From NCBI GenBank assembly GCA_964252015.1, contig CAXULW010000003.1:124001-188000 (forward strand): a stretch of 64,000 bases of DNA, written 5' to 3'. The translations under genes were made by a program, and so were the position numbers. Origin of the DNA: CAXSBR01 sp964252015 (GTDB lineage: Bacteria > Actinomycetota > Actinomycetes > Mycobacteriales > Jatrophihabitantaceae). Under the pieces are notes generated by a model, which was not told where the DNA came from, made no database searches, and worked only from the letters and a program-made list of their open reading frames with translations. This document shows, one piece after another, positions 8,260 to 17,846 of this stretch (positions are counted from its first letter, which is position 1; every line of letters starts with the position of its first letter).

Positions 8260-11200
8260 ATGACGCTGCACAAGCTCACCGCGGGCGACGGGTACACGTA
8301 CCTGACCCGCCAGGTGGCAGCCGCGGACGCCACGAACCGCGGGTACAGCGACCTCGCGTCGTACTACAGCGAGAAGGGCGAGGCCCCGGGCGTCTGGATG
8401 GGTACGGGCCTTTCCAGCGTGCCGGATTTTCTGGTAGGTGAGCACGTCACCGAGGCTCAGATGAAGGCACTGTTCGGGGAAGGGCGGCACCCGAACGCCG
8501 ACGCCATCGAGCATGCCGCCCGGGCCACGGGCAAGAACTACTTCGAGATCGACGCGGCCAGCCGGCTGGGCAACCCGTACCGGATTCACGAGCAGGCCAA
8601 CATGTTCCACCGCCGCTCGGCGGGGGCGTTCCGCGACCACAACACCGCTAAGGGACTGCCCGCTGACACTCCCGTCCCGGCTGAGGTTCGATCCGCTATT
8701 CGCAGCGACATCGCAATGACGATGTTCGTCGAAACCTACGGTCGAGCACCTACTGATGCCCGGGAACTGTCCGGGCACCTGGCCCGAATCTCGCGCCAAG
8801 CCACCACCGCCGTCGCCGGCTACGACCTGTCCTTCTCCCCCGTCAAGAGCGTCTCAACACTGTGGGCGGTCGCGCCCCGCGAGGTCGCGATGACGATCGA
8901 GCGGGCCCACGACGACGCCGTTCGAGACACGCTCACGTGGTTGGAGAACAACGCCACCTACACCCGGCGCGGCAAGGGCGGCGTCGCCCAGGTAGAGGTG
9001 GATGGCCTGATCGCGGCTGCGTTCACGCACCGCGATTCCCGCGCCGGGGACCCCGACCTGCATACCCACGTGGCGGTGTCGAACAAGGTGCGAGCCAAGG
9101 ACGGGCAGTGGCTGGCCCTGGACGGACGCCCGTTGTTCAAGAACAACGTCGCCGCGTCCGAGCGGTACAACACTCGCCTCGAAGTGCTGCTGATCGAGCG
9201 GCTGGGCCTGCGCTTCGCCGACCGGGTCGGGACCGACCCGAGCAAAAGGCCGATCCGAGAAATTATCGGCATCGACGGTGCGCTACCGCGTCACTGGTCC
9301 AAGCGGCGCGCGTCGATCGACGTGCGCCGCGCCGCACTGTCGGCGCAGTTCCAGGCCGATCACGGGCGTCCACCGACGCCAACCGAGGCCCTCGAGCTCG
9401 CGCAACAGGCCAATCTGGAGACGCGCCAGCGCAAACACGAACCCCGCTCTTACGCCGAGCAGCGGGCGACGTGGCGCGCCGAAGCGGTCGCGGTGTTAGG
9501 CAGTGACGCCGGCCTGCGTGACTACCTTCAGCAGGCCCTGCACGCGCCCTGGCGGCGACAACCGCACCAGCGGGTGACACCCAAATGGGTTCATGAAGCG
9601 GCACGCGAGGTCCTGGAGACGGTGCAGGCTTCGCGAGCGGTGTGGCAAGAGAACCACGTCCGGGCCGAAGCCGAGCGGCGGGTGCGCGCCGCCGGCGTCA
9701 GGGTGGGCGAGGTCGACCGAGCGGTCGACGCGATCGTCGCCCGGGCGTTGTCGCCGACACTGTCGCTGCCGTTGGACAGCGCCGAACCGAGCAGCGAACC
9801 AGCCGGTCTACGTCGGTCCGACGGGGCGTCGGTCTACACCGTGGCCGGGTCCAAGCTCTACACCTCGCAGGACATTGTCGCTGCCGAGCACGCGATCGTC
9901 GCCGCGGCCGAACGTACGGACGGACGTGTAATCAGTGCCGCCGCGATAGACGTAGCGCTGTTGGAGTCCACCGCCAACGGTGTCGATCTCAACCCCGGTC
10001 AGGTGCAGCTCGTGCGGGAGCTGGCCACCTCTGGTGCGCGCGTGCAACTCGCGCTCGCGCCCGCGGGCACCGGGAAGACAACCGCGATGCGGACGCTGTC
10101 CCGCGCCTGGACCGCCGCCGACGCCAACAGCGCGGCCGGTGGCAGCGTCGTGGGGCTGGCCCCTTCCGCCGCCGCCGCCGCGGTGCTTCGGGATGAGCTG
10201 AGTACCTCAACAGCAGCAACCGATACCGACACCCTGGCCAAGCTGATCCATTGCCTGCAAACCGGCATCGCCGTCCCGGACTGGGTGACCGCGATCGGCC
10301 CGGACACGCTGGTCGTCATTGACGAAGCCGGGATGACCGGCACCCGGGAGTTGGCGACAGCGGTCGAGTACGTCATGGACCGCGGCGGGTCAGTGCGCCT
10401 GATCGGCGATGACCAGCAGCTCGCCGCGATCGGCGCCGGCGGCGTGCTGCGCGACATCGCCGAGGTCAACGGGGCGGTCACCTTGTCCCAAGTCATGCGG
10501 TTCACCGACCCCACCACCGGGGCACCCAACAACGCCGAAGGGGCCGCCTCACTCGCGCTACGCGACGGGGACCCAGCCGCGATCGCCTACTACACCGACA
10601 ACAATCGCGTCCACGTCGGTGACCTTTCCACCGCCACAGGCGAGGCCTACAGCGCCTGGTCCGCCGATCGCGCCGCCGGCCGGGACGCCATCATGCTCGC
10701 CCCCACCCGCGACATGGTCGCCGAACTCAACGACCGCGCCCGCCGCGATCGGCTCGACACCTCGCCGACCCCGACCGGTCGGCAGGCGACTCTCGCCGAC
10801 CAGTCCCAGGCATCGGCCGGGGACGCGATCCTCACCCGCCGCAACAACCGCACGATCCCGATCGGCGCGCACGACTGGGTCAAGAACGGCGACCGGTGGC
10901 TGGTCGAGCGGGTCCGTGAGTCCGGGGCGTTGGACGTCGTCCACCACGACACCGGCCGGCACATCACCCTGCCCGCCGACTATGTCGCTGAGCATGTGTC
11001 ACTCGGTTACGCATCCACGGTGCACGGCGCCCAGGGCATCACCGCAGACACCTGTTACACCGTCGCCACGGGCGAGGAGTCCCGCCAGCTCCTCTACGTG
11101 GCCCTGACCCGCGGCCGGCACAGCAACCACGTCTACCTCACGACCGCTGGCGACGGTGACCCTCACTCCGTCATCACCCGCGACGCGCTGCTGCCCCCGA

Positions 11201-14200
11201 CCGCGGTCGACATCCTCACCCGCGTGCTCGCCCGCGACGGCGCCCCCGTCTCCGCGACCAGCACCGAACGCACCGCGACCGACCCCGCCGTACGCCTCGC
11301 GGCCGGCGCCGCTCAGTACTACGACGCGTTGACCTTCGCCGCGGTCGATCACGTTGGACCCGCGGCTATGGAGCGCATCGATTCAGGTGCTGAACGCATA
11401 AGTCCCGGGCTCAGCTACGACCCGGCGTACCCGACGCTGCGGGCTCACCTGGCGCTACTTGCCGTCGACGGCCACGACCCCGTCGCGGCCTTGCGAGCAG
11501 CGGCCGAGTCACGCGAGCTCGACACGGCCCTCGACAGAGCGTCGGTGCTCGACTGGCGACTCGACCCCACCGGGCTACACCACGCCAGTCCCGGCCCCCT
11601 GCCCTGGCTACCCGCGATCCCGACCGCACTGCGCGACAGCCCGGCGTGGGGCCACTACCTCGGGCATCGCGGCGACATCGTCCGCGCCACCGCCCACGAC
11701 GTCGCCGCCCGCGCCCGCTCGTGGAATCCCACCAGTGCCCCGGCTTGGGCGCATCCCTTCATCGACCGTGACCCACCGCTGGTCGCTGACCTAGCCGTTT
11801 GGCGGGCGGCCAATGTCGTCGATGACAGCGACCGCCGGCCCACGGGTCAGTCACTACCTGCCGCGGCCGACGCCCGCGCGCAACGTGCACTGGACCAGCG
11901 CGTCACGCACCTGCTCGGTGACCCCAAGACGGCCACCGCACGCTGGGCCCCGCTCGCGCACAGCGTCGACACGCACATCACCGCCGACCCGTATTGGCCC
12001 GCCCTGGCCGACCGACTCACCGTTGCCGACCGCGCCGGCATCGACATCATCACGCTCGTCCGCACCGTCGTCGCCGAATCGCCGCTGCCCGACGAACAAC
12101 CCGCCGCCGCACTGTGGTGGCGCCTGTCGCGCCACCTCACCCCGGCCGCGACAACCGCGACCGAGCACTCCGCATCCGACACCCTGCGCCCGGACTGGAC
12201 CTCGAAGCTCACCGACATCCTCGGCGCACCCACCGCTGACCGCGTTCAGGCCGACCCGGCCTGGCCTGCGCTGGTCGCCGCGGTCACCCACGCCGGCCGC
12301 GGCGGGTGGGAACCCGAGCAGATCCTCACCACCGCCCACGACTTACTCCGCAGCGGCCAACCCGAAGACGCACCGCTACGACCCGACGAACTGGCCACCG
12401 CCCTGGTCTGGAGGATCGGCATGCTCACCGACGCTGCCCCCACCCACAACGGCTACAGCCCGCCCGACCCGGCCGACGAACCACCCGTCGACATCGATGA
12501 CCTGCGGGACCTGCCCGACGCCGACGCGCACATCGACGCCGACTGGCTGGGCAGCCTGAGCGAGCCTGACCCGGGCGAGGCCGAGCCCGCGCCCGAGCCT
12601 GCGCGCCGCGTGGAAGTGGCACCAACCCGCGGCGACACGGACCTGCCTTGTGCGTCCAGCATCGAGAAAGACCCGCTCGCGGAAGTGCACGCCGCGCTCG
12701 CTGCCCGCGCCGAAGAATGCGACCTCGCCCGCGCGGCCGAGGAACACTTCTGGGCTACCGCCGCTGTTCCCCGCGACCGCCTCGTCGAACTCAACCGCCT
12801 CGCAGAGGGCTTCTTCACCGATCACTATCGCGACGGGTGGGCACCGACCTACCTCACCGAGCGACTCGGTACCGACCTCGACGAAGACGCGCGGTTCAGC
12901 GTTGGTTACGCCCCAGCCCGGTGGACCGCGCTCACCGACCACCTACGCGACCACGGCGCGACCGACGAAGAGATCGTGGGCGCGGGTCTCGGCCGCGTGG
13001 CCTCCACCGGCCGCGTCATCGACCATCTCCGCGACCGCCTCGTCTTCCCGATTAAGGCCCCCAACGCGTATGGCGATACCGAGATCCACGGCTGGATCGG
13101 TCGCCGCAACCCAGCCCACGACGGCGGCACCGGCCCATCCAGCCTGGCCGGACCGAAGTACCTCAACACCCCCGAGACCAACCTGTTCCGCAAAGGCAAC
13201 GAGCTGTACGGTCTCGCCGAAGCGGCACCCGCGCTGGCCAACGGCGCCGCCGTCGTGCTCGTCGAAGGCCCGATGGACGCCATCGCCGTCACCCTCGCCG
13301 GCGAAGGTGACTTCGTCGGCGTCGCCCCGCTCGGCACCGCGTTCACCGACGCGCAGGCCGACAAGCTCCGCCCGCACATCGGCGCGGGTAAGCCCGACCC
13401 GATCGTGGCCACCGACGCCGACGCGCCCGGCCAAGCCGCGGCCCACCGAGCGTTCTGGCAACTCGCTGCCCGCTCCGCACACCCCCAGCACTTCGTCGTC
13501 GCCGAGGGCAAGGACCCGGCCGAGATGCTGCACACAACCGGACCCGAAGCGCTCCACGCCGCCCTGTCCTCGCCCACCGACCTCGCCGACGCGGTGATCG
13601 CCGCCCGGCTCAGCGCCTACGCCGACCGACTCGGCACCGTCGAAGGACGCGTGTTCGCCACCCGCAGCGCGGCCGAGGTAATCGCCGCGCTGCCTGACGG
13701 CTGGATCGAACACATCGACCGGCTCATGGACCAGACCGAGGTCGCGAAACCCACCGCTATGTCCGAGGTCCTTGAAGCCGTCGAAGCCTGGACCGCTGAC
13801 CCGTATGGCCTAGCCAAGAAGCACATCGCCGAGCGGACATCGATCCTTCGCACCCCCGATTTCGACACCGCGACCACCGCAGCGACAGGCCCCATGGTCC
13901 CCGCGCGGCCCTCCCGGCGGTGGGCCGCGCTCGCCGAGTCTGTTCACGCCGGGCTAAGCAGCGACCCTTACTGGCCTGCGCTTGCCCGCACTATCGACCA
14001 AGCGGCGGGTGACGGGATAGACGTCGACGCATTGCTGCCGAACCTCGTCGCCGCCGCCGCGATACCGAACACGCACCCGGCGCGCAGCCTTGACTTCCGC
14101 CTCATCGACGCCGCCGGCGTCCTCACCCGCCCAACCACCCGCCCGAACCCGATCAGCCACGAACAGGACGAAGCTGCGCAGCAGGCACGGCGCTCGGCCG

Positions 14201-14328
14201 CCGACCGGGCCACCGCTGACCGTCGTCGGCCGCTCACATCCCCGACGCCCCGCCCTCTCGAGCCTGCACGCACTTCCCCGCCGAAGAGCCCACCGGCCGT
14301 TGACCCCCGCCTAGGACATCGCCGCTAA
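8260..14328 (+). CDS. MobF relaxase - SF1 helicase - TOPRIM primase-like fusion, 2022 aa
   Basis: Conjugative relaxase that would nick and unwind the transferred strand. The start is ATG 8260 (or GTG 8257), where the conserved MTLHKLTAGDGYTYLTRQVA begins; the open frame further upstream is not conserved-looking. Residues 1 to about 400 are a TrwC/TraI relaxase: catalytic-type tyrosines Y35/Y36 in SYYSEKGEAPG and the metal triad H257, H268, H270 in HRDSRAGDPDLHTHV. Residues about 570-960 are an SF1/RecD-like helicase: Walker A with K606, DEAG at 688-691, GYASTVHGAQG near 916. Near residue 1530 a YLTERLGTDLDEDARF region begins, leading to a TOPRIM fold: E1669 in VEGPMDA, D1719 and D1721 in TDADAPG. 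No zinc-finger is seen. Three DPYWPALA-type repeats occur in the C-terminal half. The frame is fully intact. Confidence 0.9.
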   Translation: MTLHKLTAGDGYTYLTRQVAAADATNRGYSDLASYYSEKGEAPGVWMGTGLSSVPDFLVGEHVTEAQMKALFGEGRHPNADAIEHAARATGKNYFEIDAASRLGNPYRIHEQANMFHRRSAGAFRDHNTAKGLPADTPVPAEVRSAIRSDIAMTMFVETYGRAPTDARELSGHLARISRQATTAVAGYDLSFSPVKSVSTLWAVAPREVAMTIERAHDDAVRDTLTWLENNATYTRRGKGGVAQVEVDGLIAAAFTHRDSRAGDPDLHTHVAVSNKVRAKDGQWLALDGRPLFKNNVAASERYNTRLEVLLIERLGLRFADRVGTDPSKRPIREIIGIDGALPRHWSKRRASIDVRRAALSAQFQADHGRPPTPTEALELAQQANLETRQRKHEPRSYAEQRATWRAEAVAVLGSDAGLRDYLQQALHAPWRRQPHQRVTPKWVHEAAREVLETVQASRAVWQENHVRAEAERRVRAAGVRVGEVDRAVDAIVARALSPTLSLPLDSAEPSSEPAGLRRSDGASVYTVAGSKLYTSQDIVAAEHAIVAAAERTDGRVISAAAIDVALLESTANGVDLNPGQVQLVRELATSGARVQLALAPAGTGKTTAMRTLSRAWTAADANSAAGGSVVGLAPSAAAAAVLRDELSTSTAATDTDTLAKLIHCLQTGIAVPDWVTAIGPDTLVVIDEAGMTGTRELATAVEYVMDRGGSVRLIGDDQQLAAIGAGGVLRDIAEVNGAVTLSQVMRFTDPTTGAPNNAEGAASLALRDGDPAAIAYYTDNNRVHVGDLSTATGEAYSAWSADRAAGRDAIMLAPTRDMVAELNDRARRDRLDTSPTPTGRQATLADQSQASAGDAILTRRNNRTIPIGAHDWVKNGDRWLVERVRESGALDVVHHDTGRHITLPADYVAEHVSLGYASTVHGAQGITADTCYTVATGEESRQLLYVALTRGRHSNHVYLTTAGDGDPHSVITRDALLPPTAVDILTRVLARDGAPVSATSTERTATDPAVRLAAGAAQYYDALTFAAVDHVGPAAMERIDSGAERISPGLSYDPAYPTLRAHLALLAVDGHDPVAALRAAAESRELDTALDRASVLDWRLDPTGLHHASPGPLPWLPAIPTALRDSPAWGHYLGHRGDIVRATAHDVAARARSWNPTSAPAWAHPFIDRDPPLVADLAVWRAANVVDDSDRRPTGQSLPAAADARAQRALDQRVTHLLGDPKTATARWAPLAHSVDTHITADPYWPALADRLTVADRAGIDIITLVRTVVAESPLPDEQPAAALWWRLSRHLTPAATTATEHSASDTLRPDWTSKLTDILGAPTADRVQADPAWPALVAAVTHAGRGGWEPEQILTTAHDLLRSGQPEDAPLRPDELATALVWRIGMLTDAAPTHNGYSPPDPADEPPVDIDDLRDLPDADAHIDADWLGSLSEPDPGEAEPAPEPARRVEVAPTRGDTDLPCASSIEKDPLAEVHAALAARAEECDLARAAEEHFWATAAVPRDRLVELNRLAEGFFTDHYRDGWAPTYLTERLGTDLDEDARFSVGYAPARWTALTDHLRDHGATDEEIVGAGLGRVASTGRVIDHLRDRLVFPIKAPNAYGDTEIHGWIGRRNPAHDGGTGPSSLAGPKYLNTPETNLFRKGNELYGLAEAAPALANGAAVVLVEGPMDAIAVTLAGEGDFVGVAPLGTAFTDAQADKLRPHIGAGKPDPIVATDADAPGQAAAHRAFWQLAARSAHPQHFVVAEGKDPAEMLHTTGPEALHAALSSPTDLADAVIAARLSAYADRLGTVEGRVFATRSAAEVIAALPDGWIEHIDRLMDQTEVAKPTAMSEVLEAVEAWTADPYGLAKKHIAERTSILRTPDFDTATTAATGPMVPARPSRRWAALAESVHAGLSSDPYWPALARTIDQAAGDGIDVDALLPNLVAAAAIPNTHPARSLDFRLIDAAGVLTRPTTRPNPISHEQDEAAQQARRSAADRATADRRRPLTSPTPRPLEPARTSPPKSPPAVDPRLGHRR

Positions 14329-14635
14329 CCGGGCCGTCAGGATGCGGGCACCATCAATCGGCCCCGCAGACACCGATCGAGACGGCCTAACAGCGAACTC
14401 CGTGAATACACGAACGGCGCGCTGCAAGGGCTATTGCGGACTGCCGACTCGGCCGGACTGCTGACGCGTAAGCATTAGGTTGGGCACCTGGAAGTCCGGG
14501 CCAACTCGCTTCGAAATCAACTCGATAGCCGTCGATCTGCGCGGCTGATGAAGCCTTCTCAAACGCGAGCAGAATTATCGCTAGGTCAGGGTTCCGGGAA
14601 CATGCTCGTGTGCGGGTATTTGCTAGGCCGCAATG
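14329..14635. other. Intergenic interval
   Basis: The 307 bases between the relaxase stop and the convergent DUF1801 gene. A 40-codon ORF (14341-14463, cysteine-containing) is present but has no convincing start signal. I see no clear terminator hairpin with a T tract and no RNA gene. Confidence 0.4.
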
Positions 14636-15037
14636 TCACTTCCAGCCGGGCGTGCAGCCCGCTTGTTTGGTCCAGTCGAGCAGCTCCGACGCCCTACTCT
14701 CGGCCAGGTTCGTGACCTTGACGTAGCGGGTCCGGTCGGCGCTGCCCAACCTCGGCGGCGGATCGAAGTCCGCGCCGCCGAAGAACAGGACATTCACCGA
14801 GACGTCATAGGGAGCCAGCTCGATGATCCAGCCGAGTTCTGGCAGCCCGTAGAACGCTCGCTTGTACTTCACCGCGTAATGCAGCCCAGGGACCGCGGCC
14901 CGGATCGACTTGTCCAGCGCATTCACGATCGGCTGCAGGTGCGGCACCAGGGTCCTGATCCACGCGTCGATCTCGGAGTGCGTCGCTGACGGCTCAGGCG
15001 GCTTCCGCCCAGCATTGCCCTTGACGGTTTTCGGCAT
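14636..15037 (-). CDS. DUF1801 family protein
   Basis: 133 residues from ATG 15037. The pattern matches DUF1801 (YdhG-like, iron-chaperone-like fold): IDAWIRTLVPHLQPIVNALD, then IRAAVPGLHYAVKYKRAFYG and LAPYDVSVNVLFFGGADFD, with a C-terminal VTNLAESRASELLDW helix. The biochemical role is not established for actinobacterial members. Two further small minus-strand genes lie immediately upstream, so the three may form one short unit. It is probably accessory cargo rather than part of the transfer machinery. Confidence 0.7.
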   Translation of the reverse strand: MPKTVKGNAGRKPPEPSATHSEIDAWIRTLVPHLQPIVNALDKSIRAAVPGLHYAVKYKRAFYGLPELGWIIELAPYDVSVNVLFFGGADFDPPPRLGSADRTRYVKVTNLAESRASELLDWTKQAGCTPGWK

Positions 15038-15046
15038 GCTGATCTC

Positions 15047-15247
15047 CTAGCGACGACCGAACAGCCAATACGCGATCGAGTTCCCGGGATTGATCGTCAC
15101 GATGAATCGCCATACGTTCTTGGGGCCGCGCACCTGCTCGTCACTTCTGCGCGCCAGGTCCCGCCAGGCCAGCGCCGAGCCGACAGTCTGGGCGGCCACC
15201 ACAATGCCCAGGACTACCTCCCCGCGCTTCGTCTGAGGGAGCTTCAT
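15047..15247 (-). CDS. Small membrane protein with PLDc_N-like motif
   Basis: 66 residues with hydrophobic segments (VVLGIVVAAQTVGSALAWRD and a C-terminal NPGNSIAYWLFGRR). The GPKNVWRFIVTINPGNSIAYWL stretch is the hallmark of the phospholipase-D N-terminal (PLDc_N) small membrane proteins, which occur alone in many actinobacteria. The function is unknown. It ends only 9 bases upstream of the DUF1801 start at 15037. Confidence 0.6.
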   Translation of the reverse strand: MKLPQTKRGEVVLGIVVAAQTVGSALAWRDLARRSDEQVRGPKNVWRFIVTINPGNSIAYWLFGRR

Positions 15248-15269
15248 TCCTCTGGTCTACTCCACCCGA

Positions 15270-15479
15270 CTACAGAGTCAACATCTTCTGCACAGCTTGA
15301 CGGCTGACGCCGAGTTCCCGCGCGATGTCAGCCTGGGAGAAGCCCTTGCTGATCAGGTCCTTCATCATCACCTTGCGTTGCTGGTGGAACTCTTGAGCTT
15401 TAACCCAGTGCGAAAGTGCTTCGGACTTGACGCGACGAAGCTCGTCGAACTCTTTCCGGAAGTCTGTTGTGTGCGGCAT
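15270..15479 (-). CDS. Small HTH DNA-binding protein
   Basis: Starting at the Met at 15479 (MPHTTDFRKEFDELRRV) the 69-residue product has an N-terminal helical part (SEALSHWVKAQEFHQQRKVM). It ends with a helix-turn-helix: GFSQADIARELGVSRQAVQK. The longer frame from 15515 would place the start inside an inverted-repeat tract that looks like an operator, so the shorter start is preferred. It is probably an autoregulated transcription factor; its targets are unknown. Confidence 0.6.
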   Translation of the reverse strand: MPHTTDFRKEFDELRRVKSEALSHWVKAQEFHQQRKVMMKDLISKGFSQADIARELGVSRQAVQKMLTL

Positions 15480-15491
15480 AACAATCAGGAT

Positions 15492-15526
15492 GACAACCGG
15501 CGTTGTCGATGTCAACTGCGGTTGTC
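15492..15526. promoter_or_regulatory. Inverted repeat, putative operator of the small HTH gene
   Basis: GACAACCG at 15492-15499 is repeated in inverted orientation as CGGTTGTC at 15519-15526, with a further partial TTGTC/GTCAAC repeat between them. The tract lies directly upstream of the HTH gene starting at 15479, the usual place for an autoregulatory operator. The role is inferred from position. Confidence 0.4.
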
Positions 15527-15639
15527 AATGTCGAGGATGCCGAAGCGGACGCGAAGCGGTAGCCGTCTGATTAAGACTCGACGCAGGGCGTACGGCGTGA
15601 GTCGTAACGTCCAGGGATGCGATGGGCCGGCTCGCTAAC

Positions 15640-17030
15640 CGTCTGCCGACCAGTCTGGTCTGGCTTGGTAACGAGGTGCTGGCCTGTCGTATCTCGCCGC
15701 GGTGTGGTTCGAAACAGGCGCGGACGCGAACGCTCTGCAATCAGACATGCCCGCCGCGGTCTCCCATTAGTGACGTTCTTGGAGGCGACGTGGCACAGGT
15801 GATCATCGGCATCGATCCGCACAAGGGATCGCACACAGCTCTGGCCCTTGATGAGAGCGAGGCGAAGCTCGGGCAGCTGCGCGTGATCGCCGCGCCGGGT
15901 CAAGTCGAGAAGTTACAGCGATGGGCGGCATCGTGGCCCGAACGCGTCTGGGCGATCGAGGGTCCCCGGGGCCTAGGGCAACTGTTGGCGCAGCAGCGGA
16001 TCGGCGCGGGTGAGCGGGTCGTCGACGTGCAACCCAAGCTCGCTGCGCGGGTGCGGCTGCTCAACACCGGGCAGGTGAACAAGAACGATCCGAACGACGC
16101 ACGCTCGGTCGCTGTGGCCGCCCTACGCACCCACTCGGCGGTCGAGGTGGTCGCCGAAGACGAGACCGCGGTGTTGAAGCTGTGGTCGCGCCGCTACCAG
16201 GACCTCGGCAGCCTACGGACCCAGCTGGTCTGCCGTCTGCACGCGGTGCTGTGTGACCTCGTGCCCGGCGGGTTCGCCCGCAGAATCTCTGCCACACAGG
16301 CGATCGTGGTGCTCGACTCGGTCGACGCGCACGGCGCGGTGGCGACCGCGAAGCTGGAGCTGGCTCGCGAGCTCGTCGCTGATCTGTACCGCATCGACGC
16401 CCAGCGCCTGGAGGTGAAACGACGTCTGGCCAAGGCTGTCGCCGGGACCCGCACCACGGTGACCGACATCCGCGGCGTCGGCCCGATCATCGCCGCCGCC
16501 GTGCTCGGCTACGCCGGTGACATCCGCCGCTTCGCCAACCGAGACCACTTCGCCGCCTACAACGGCACCGCACCCATCGAAGCCCCCTCGGGCAACCGCA
16601 ACGTCCACCGGCTCTCCCGGCGGGGGAACCGCCAGCTCAACCATGCCGTCCATATGGCTGCCGTCGTCCAGATCCGCAACTCTGGCACCCAGGGACGGAT
16701 CTACTACGACCGCAAACGGGCCGAAGGCATGACCGGCAAGTGCGCGCTCCGCGCGCTCAAACGCAGGATCAGCGACGCCATCTACGCCCGACTCATCGCC
16801 GACGAACGCGCCACACCCCACACCGAGCTCCAGGACCCGGGAGGGCACTCGGGGAACGACTCTGCATCCAGCGCGACCGGCTCACACCCCGAAACGCCAG
16901 CTCTTCGGACAAGCCACTCCCGGGCCACCAACCAGCCTAGAACCGACCCGCCCGACGGCACACCCCCACCACCCAAAAAGACACCCCGGCGCCGGTCTTG
17001 ACATAAACAGGCCTCTGATATGGGTACGCC
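15640..17030 (+). mobile_element. IS110-family insertion sequence (ends approximate)
   Basis: The element is recognised from its transposase at 15790-17001. IS110 elements lack the terminal inverted repeats of DDE transposons, and I could not locate the exact ends. The limits given simply enclose the gene and its short flanks. It lies between the small HTH gene and an unrecognised two-gene unit. Confidence 0.55.
15790..17001 (+). CDS. IS110-family transposase, 403 aa
   Basis: DEDD/RuvC-like recombinase that moves the insertion sequence. It starts at GTG 15790 with GGAGG five bases before it; the frame is open further upstream but not conserved-looking. The N-terminal catalytic fold shows D9 (GIDPHKGSHTALAL), E57 (WAIEGPRGLG) and D100/D103 (KNDPNDARS). 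The C-terminal transposase_20 domain shows DIRGVGPIIAAAVLGYAGDI, YNGTAPIEAPSGNRN with the serine nucleophile region, and RRGNRQLNHAVHMAA. It is full length for the family with a long proline-rich tail, so probably an active copy. Confidence 0.85.
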   Translation: MAQVIIGIDPHKGSHTALALDESEAKLGQLRVIAAPGQVEKLQRWAASWPERVWAIEGPRGLGQLLAQQRIGAGERVVDVQPKLAARVRLLNTGQVNKNDPNDARSVAVAALRTHSAVEVVAEDETAVLKLWSRRYQDLGSLRTQLVCRLHAVLCDLVPGGFARRISATQAIVVLDSVDAHGAVATAKLELARELVADLYRIDAQRLEVKRRLAKAVAGTRTTVTDIRGVGPIIAAAVLGYAGDIRRFANRDHFAAYNGTAPIEAPSGNRNVHRLSRRGNRQLNHAVHMAAVVQIRNSGTQGRIYYDRKRAEGMTGKCALRALKRRISDAIYARLIADERATPHTELQDPGGHSGNDSASSATGSHPETPALRTSHSRATNQPRTDPPDGTPPPPKKTPRRRS

Positions 17031-17391
17031 GTCACCGCAGGGCAGCAGTGCCGATTGATCGATACGCGCTGCCGCAGGGGGCGTGCGCTCTGCGAGATGG
17101 AATGTCTGCGAGCGCGATTAAACAAGGCACTGGTCCCGGCCCCTGACGGGTGTTTGCGGGCGAACCAGCACAATGGTGAGCTTGGCTGCGTCTGGCCTGC
17201 CCACAAGACAGGTCGGAAGGGAGCCCCACGGTGGTAGCAACTCTCATCGCTGTGCGGCCGGTACCACTTAGCTAGTCAGTGAATATTGTCTGGGTTGTCG
17301 CTGGCCTGTCGGCCTTGCCCGGGCCCGATCTTAGCTCTAGCCTGGGCGCCGGGCGTCGTCTCGCGTCTGCTGAATCTGTGGGGGGACTGAC
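17002..17391. other. Intergenic interval right of the IS110 element
   Basis: The 390 bases between the transposase stop and the next gene. Short ORFs on both strands look spurious. It should contain the right end of the insertion sequence and the promoter of the downstream membrane protein, whose GTGGGGGGACTGAC ribosome-binding region is at about 17378-17391. Confidence 0.4.
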
Positions 17392-17748
17392 ATGGCAGCT
17401 TTCGATGACTTCAACAAAAGCTTTGAGGCTTTGGGAAGCGACGCAGCCAAGAAGGAGGCGCTACAGACGCTGAAGGATGATCATTCGGGCCTGTTCGAGT
17501 TTACAAGTCGGAACCGTACCGCCGTTTGGTTTGGGGTTTTCTTCGTGTTTTCTTTAGTGGTCCTGGGATGCCTCGTCGTGATCTATCACAGTTACTCAGT
17601 TGGCGATACTACAACCACTGGCACTGGATCAACCGCCACAACGACCACCTCCCATCCAGACATCTCGGCGGCGTGGGCAGTGATCGCGGCAGTAGTAGCA
17701 GGAGTCGTAGGGATCTTGGTTCCTAGCCCAGCGTCGTCGAAGACGTGA
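17392..17748 (+). CDS. Small two-helix membrane protein, unknown function
   Basis: 118 residues from ATG 17392, with a GGGGGGAC Shine-Dalgarno. The N-terminal 40 residues are soluble and charged (FDDFNKSFEALGSDAAKKEA). They are followed by a strong membrane helix (VWFGVFFVFSLVVLGCLVVI), a Thr-rich linker (TTTTGTGSTATTTT) and a second helix (AWAVIAAVVAGVVGILVP). It stands about 100 bases before the next gene in the same direction and shares its lower GC content, so the two probably form a unit. No family is recognised. Confidence 0.65.
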   Translation: MAAFDDFNKSFEALGSDAAKKEALQTLKDDHSGLFEFTSRNRTAVWFGVFFVFSLVVLGCLVVIYHSYSVGDTTTTGTGSTATTTTSHPDISAAWAVIAAVVAGVVGILVPSPASSKT

Positions 17749-17846
17749 TGCCAAGTCGATCTATGTTCGATTAAGAACGCGCGTACGGCAAGCCGAGAAG
17801 TGGCAGCGGCGCATTTTGTAGCAGTGCCAATGATCGGAGGGAATCA

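Noticed and set aside
12376..13713. Long minus-strand ORFs (up to 256 codons) opposite the relaxase
   Set aside because: They mirror the high-GC codon usage of the plus-strand gene, lack start signals and have Arg/Gly/Val-rich shadow composition.
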